Source: Nonlabens sp965660805 | Lineage (GTDB): Bacteria; Bacteroidota; Bacteroidia; Flavobacteriales; Flavobacteriaceae | Length of the DNA stretch: 64,000 nt | Direction: 5' to 3' | Assembly: GCF_965660805.1 (NCBI RefSeq) | Contig: NZ_CBFIBE010000005.1 | Location: forward strand, 24,412-88,411 | In this document: positions 62,559 through 64,000 of the stretch, in pieces | Layout of the letters: each line of letters begins with the position of its first letter | Numbering within the stretch: the stretch's first letter is position 1 | The notes under the pieces: generated by a model | The model's database searches: none | What the model saw: the letters and a program-made list of their open reading frames with translations, nothing else | What the model was told of the DNA's origin: nothing | Translations under genes and position numbers: made by a program

Positions 62559-63712
62559 ATGCGATGGTAGAAATACAATTGATTGCCGCAGTAACTGCTG
62601 CCGCTTGTGCCATTCCAGGTGTGTTTTTGGTATTGCGTAAAATGGCACTAATTAGCGATGCGATTAGTCACTCGATTTTACCTGGACTTGTAATTGGCTT
62701 TTTTATTACGCATGATTTAGCATCGCCATGGTTGATCATTTTTGCGGCGTTTAGCGGTATCATCACCGTCATATTAGTAGAGCTCATTCAAAAAACAGGA
62801 CTGGTTAAGGAAGATACGGCGATAGGATTAGTGTTTCCAGCTTTGTTTAGTATAGGTGTAATCTTAATTGCAAAAAATGCTAATGATGTGCACCTAGATG
62901 TGGATGCGGTTTTGTTAGGCGATCTTGCCTTTGCTCCATTTGATCGCTTTTTAATCAATGGTGTAGATTATGGTCCTAAAGGATTGTGGATTATTTCTGT
63001 GATTCTTGTGATTACCTTGTTATTATTAGTTGCTTTTTACAAAGAATTGAAGATAAGCACCTTTGACATTGGGCTTTCTAGCGCCTTAGGATTCTCACCA
63101 GTGATTATGCATTATGGATTAATGAGTGTCGCATCTGTAACTACCGTTGCTGCATTTGATGCCGTAGGAGCAATTCTAGTCGTTGCATTAATGATTGCGC
63201 CAGCAGCAGCAGCGTATTTATTGACCACGCATTTGAAAAAAATGATGGTGTTGTCGATCATTTTTGGAGTAGGAAGTGCGATAGGTGGTTATTGGGTAGC
63301 ACGATGGTTAGACGCATCTATATCGGGTTCTATCACTACTGTGTTGGGATTGTTGTTCTTAATGATCTACTTATTTGCGCCTAGTAAAGGTTTAATTGCG
63401 GTATTGTTAAGACAGAATAGACAACGTACCGAGGTTTCTTTACTCACTTTTTTACTGCATTTGAACAATCATGATAGCATTGAAGAACGTCGTGTAGCGC
63501 ATCTTCAAGAACACATTAACTGGCGTAAAGTAAGGGCAAATGCAGTTCTAAAACTCGCTGAAAAAAATAACATGATCACGATTCAAGATCAAGTTGTGTC
63601 TTTAACTACTAAAGGTAGGCAGTTTACTGAAAAAGCACTGGATTATATCATCACCAATGAAGATGAGCAGATTGAAGATATGAAAGATGATTTCTTCTTG
63701 TTTAGAGGATAA
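62555..63712 (+). CDS. Second metal ABC permease with a C-terminal winged-helix-like tail
   Basis: This 385-residue ABC-3 permease has multiple membrane helices (about 8-285), with VLRKMALISDAISHSILPG carrying the conserved DAISH motif. The C-terminal 95 residues (EVSLLTFLLHLNNHDSIE, INWRKVRANAVLKLAEKNNMI, VSLTTKGRQFTEKALDYI) are soluble and resemble the winged-helix and hinge of DtxR-like regulators. They end in an acidic tail (EDEQIEDMKDDFFLFRG). It pairs with the first permease to form the heterodimeric channel. A 34-bp palindrome of the second family follows the stop codon. Confidence 0.9.
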   Translation: MNAMVEIQLIAAVTAAACAIPGVFLVLRKMALISDAISHSILPGLVIGFFITHDLASPWLIIFAAFSGIITVILVELIQKTGLVKEDTAIGLVFPALFSIGVILIAKNANDVHLDVDAVLLGDLAFAPFDRFLINGVDYGPKGLWIISVILVITLLLLVAFYKELKISTFDIGLSSALGFSPVIMHYGLMSVASVTTVAAFDAVGAILVVALMIAPAAAAYLLTTHLKKMMVLSIIFGVGSAIGGYWVARWLDASISGSITTVLGLLFLMIYLFAPSKGLIAVLLRQNRQRTEVSLLTFLLHLNNHDSIEERRVAHLQEHINWRKVRANAVLKLAEKNNMITIQDQVVSLTTKGRQFTEKALDYIITNEDEQIEDMKDDFFLFRG

Positions 63713-63734
63713 TCATTTTTTTCATAGTACAATT

Positions 63735-63768
63735 TTCATAGGTGCGGACTTAAGTCCGCACCTATGAA
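63735..63768. repeat. Large palindrome (TTCATAGGT...ACCTATGAA) after the metal operon
   Basis: This is a perfect 34-bp inverted repeat with the same GTGCGGACTTAAGTCCGCAC core as at 16552. It follows the second permease gene and could serve as a transcript-end hairpin. Confidence 0.93.
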
Positions 63769-63968
63769 CGTATTTCAAGCCCTAACTCCTTAATCAAAGT
63801 ATCAATCTGATCTTCCATCATATAAAGACTTTCTATACGATAATTTTCACCATTTTTGAAAAAATACCAGCGACCTAAATACAACGAAAAGAAATTATCG
63901 GTGATATCACCGTTTTTATAGGCTTTATAAGATAACCATAAAATCAGAAATTTAAGTTTTTTAGAACT
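63762..63968 (-). pseudogene. C-terminal coding remnant at the window edge, possibly frameshifted
   Basis: Minus-strand reading is open from 63968 to a TAG at 63762 inside the palindrome, giving residues such as LSYKAYKNGDITDNFF, YLGRWYFFKNGENYRI and LIKELGLEIRS. These look protein-like, but there is no ATG near the start. A second frame reaching the window edge (64000 to TGA at 63944) reads KRRIVGLGYKVLKNL and then stops. The simplest reading is one gene with a frameshift near 63945, or two short overlapping genes. I do not recognise the product. Confidence 0.3.
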
Positions 63969-64000
63969 TTATAACCTAAACCTACGATGCGCCTTTTTCT

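Overview
The window looks like chromosomal DNA of a marine-type member of the Flavobacteriaceae (Bacteroidota). Supporting signs are the gliding lipoprotein GldH, a type IX secretion C-terminal tail, two SusC/SusD pairs, a DnaE with an N-terminal proofreading exonuclease, low GC, and promoters of the form TAnnTTTG. A genus near Nonlabens or Dokdonia is my inference only. I see no insertion sequence, prophage, integrase or CRISPR array.

Layout. 0.1-5 kb (minus strand): ferredoxin reductase, ferredoxin, a PagL-like lipid A deacylase, a GIN-domain lipoprotein and an OmpA/PD40 protein. 5.2-6.6 kb: metK behind a probable SAM-II riboswitch. 6.7-17 kb (minus strand): a cluster built around an ArsS-type radical SAM enzyme, with a DUF2064 glycosyltransferase, an AhpD-like CPYC protein, a metallophosphoesterase, a rhodanese, a sodium:solute symporter and an embedded SusC/SusD pair. 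17-37 kb: an alpha-glucan (starch/maltodextrin) utilisation locus. Its minus arm carries a LacI regulator, an MFS transporter, beta-phosphoglucomutase, GH65 maltose phosphorylase and three GH13 enzymes. Its plus arm carries SusC, SusD, SusE/F and a T9SS-secreted GH13. Two LacI-type operators lie between the arms. In the model the locus suggests, polymer is cut outside the cell, imported by SusCD, trimmed in the periplasm, moved inward by the MFS carrier, and maltose is split by phosphorolysis to glucose and beta-glucose-1-phosphate, which PgmB converts to glucose-6-phosphate.

37-54 kb: a probable 6S-like RNA, a DUF58 protein, thioredoxin, dnaE, nrdA and nrdB (sharing an upstream motif), a double-ATPase peptide ABC protein, a DEDD exonuclease, PBP1A, gldH and a RicT/PSP1 protein. 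54.7-58 kb: tRNA-Asn, the RseP protease, a SCO1 copper chaperone and a DjlA-like J-protein. 58-63.7 kb: a metal-homeostasis operon with a DtxR/MntR regulator, an outer-membrane protein, a TroA-type binding protein, an ATPase and two permeases that both end in winged-helix-like tails.

The most striking feature no gene explains is a perfect palindrome, CGCTTTCGCGAAAGCG. It occurs 17 times (11 exact), in genes and between them, at rather regular spacing (gaps 1.6-5.9 kb, mean about 3.7 kb). In three genes it encodes the end of a secretion signal. A second palindrome family, centred on GTGCGGACTTAAGTCCGCAC, sits after genes at three places.
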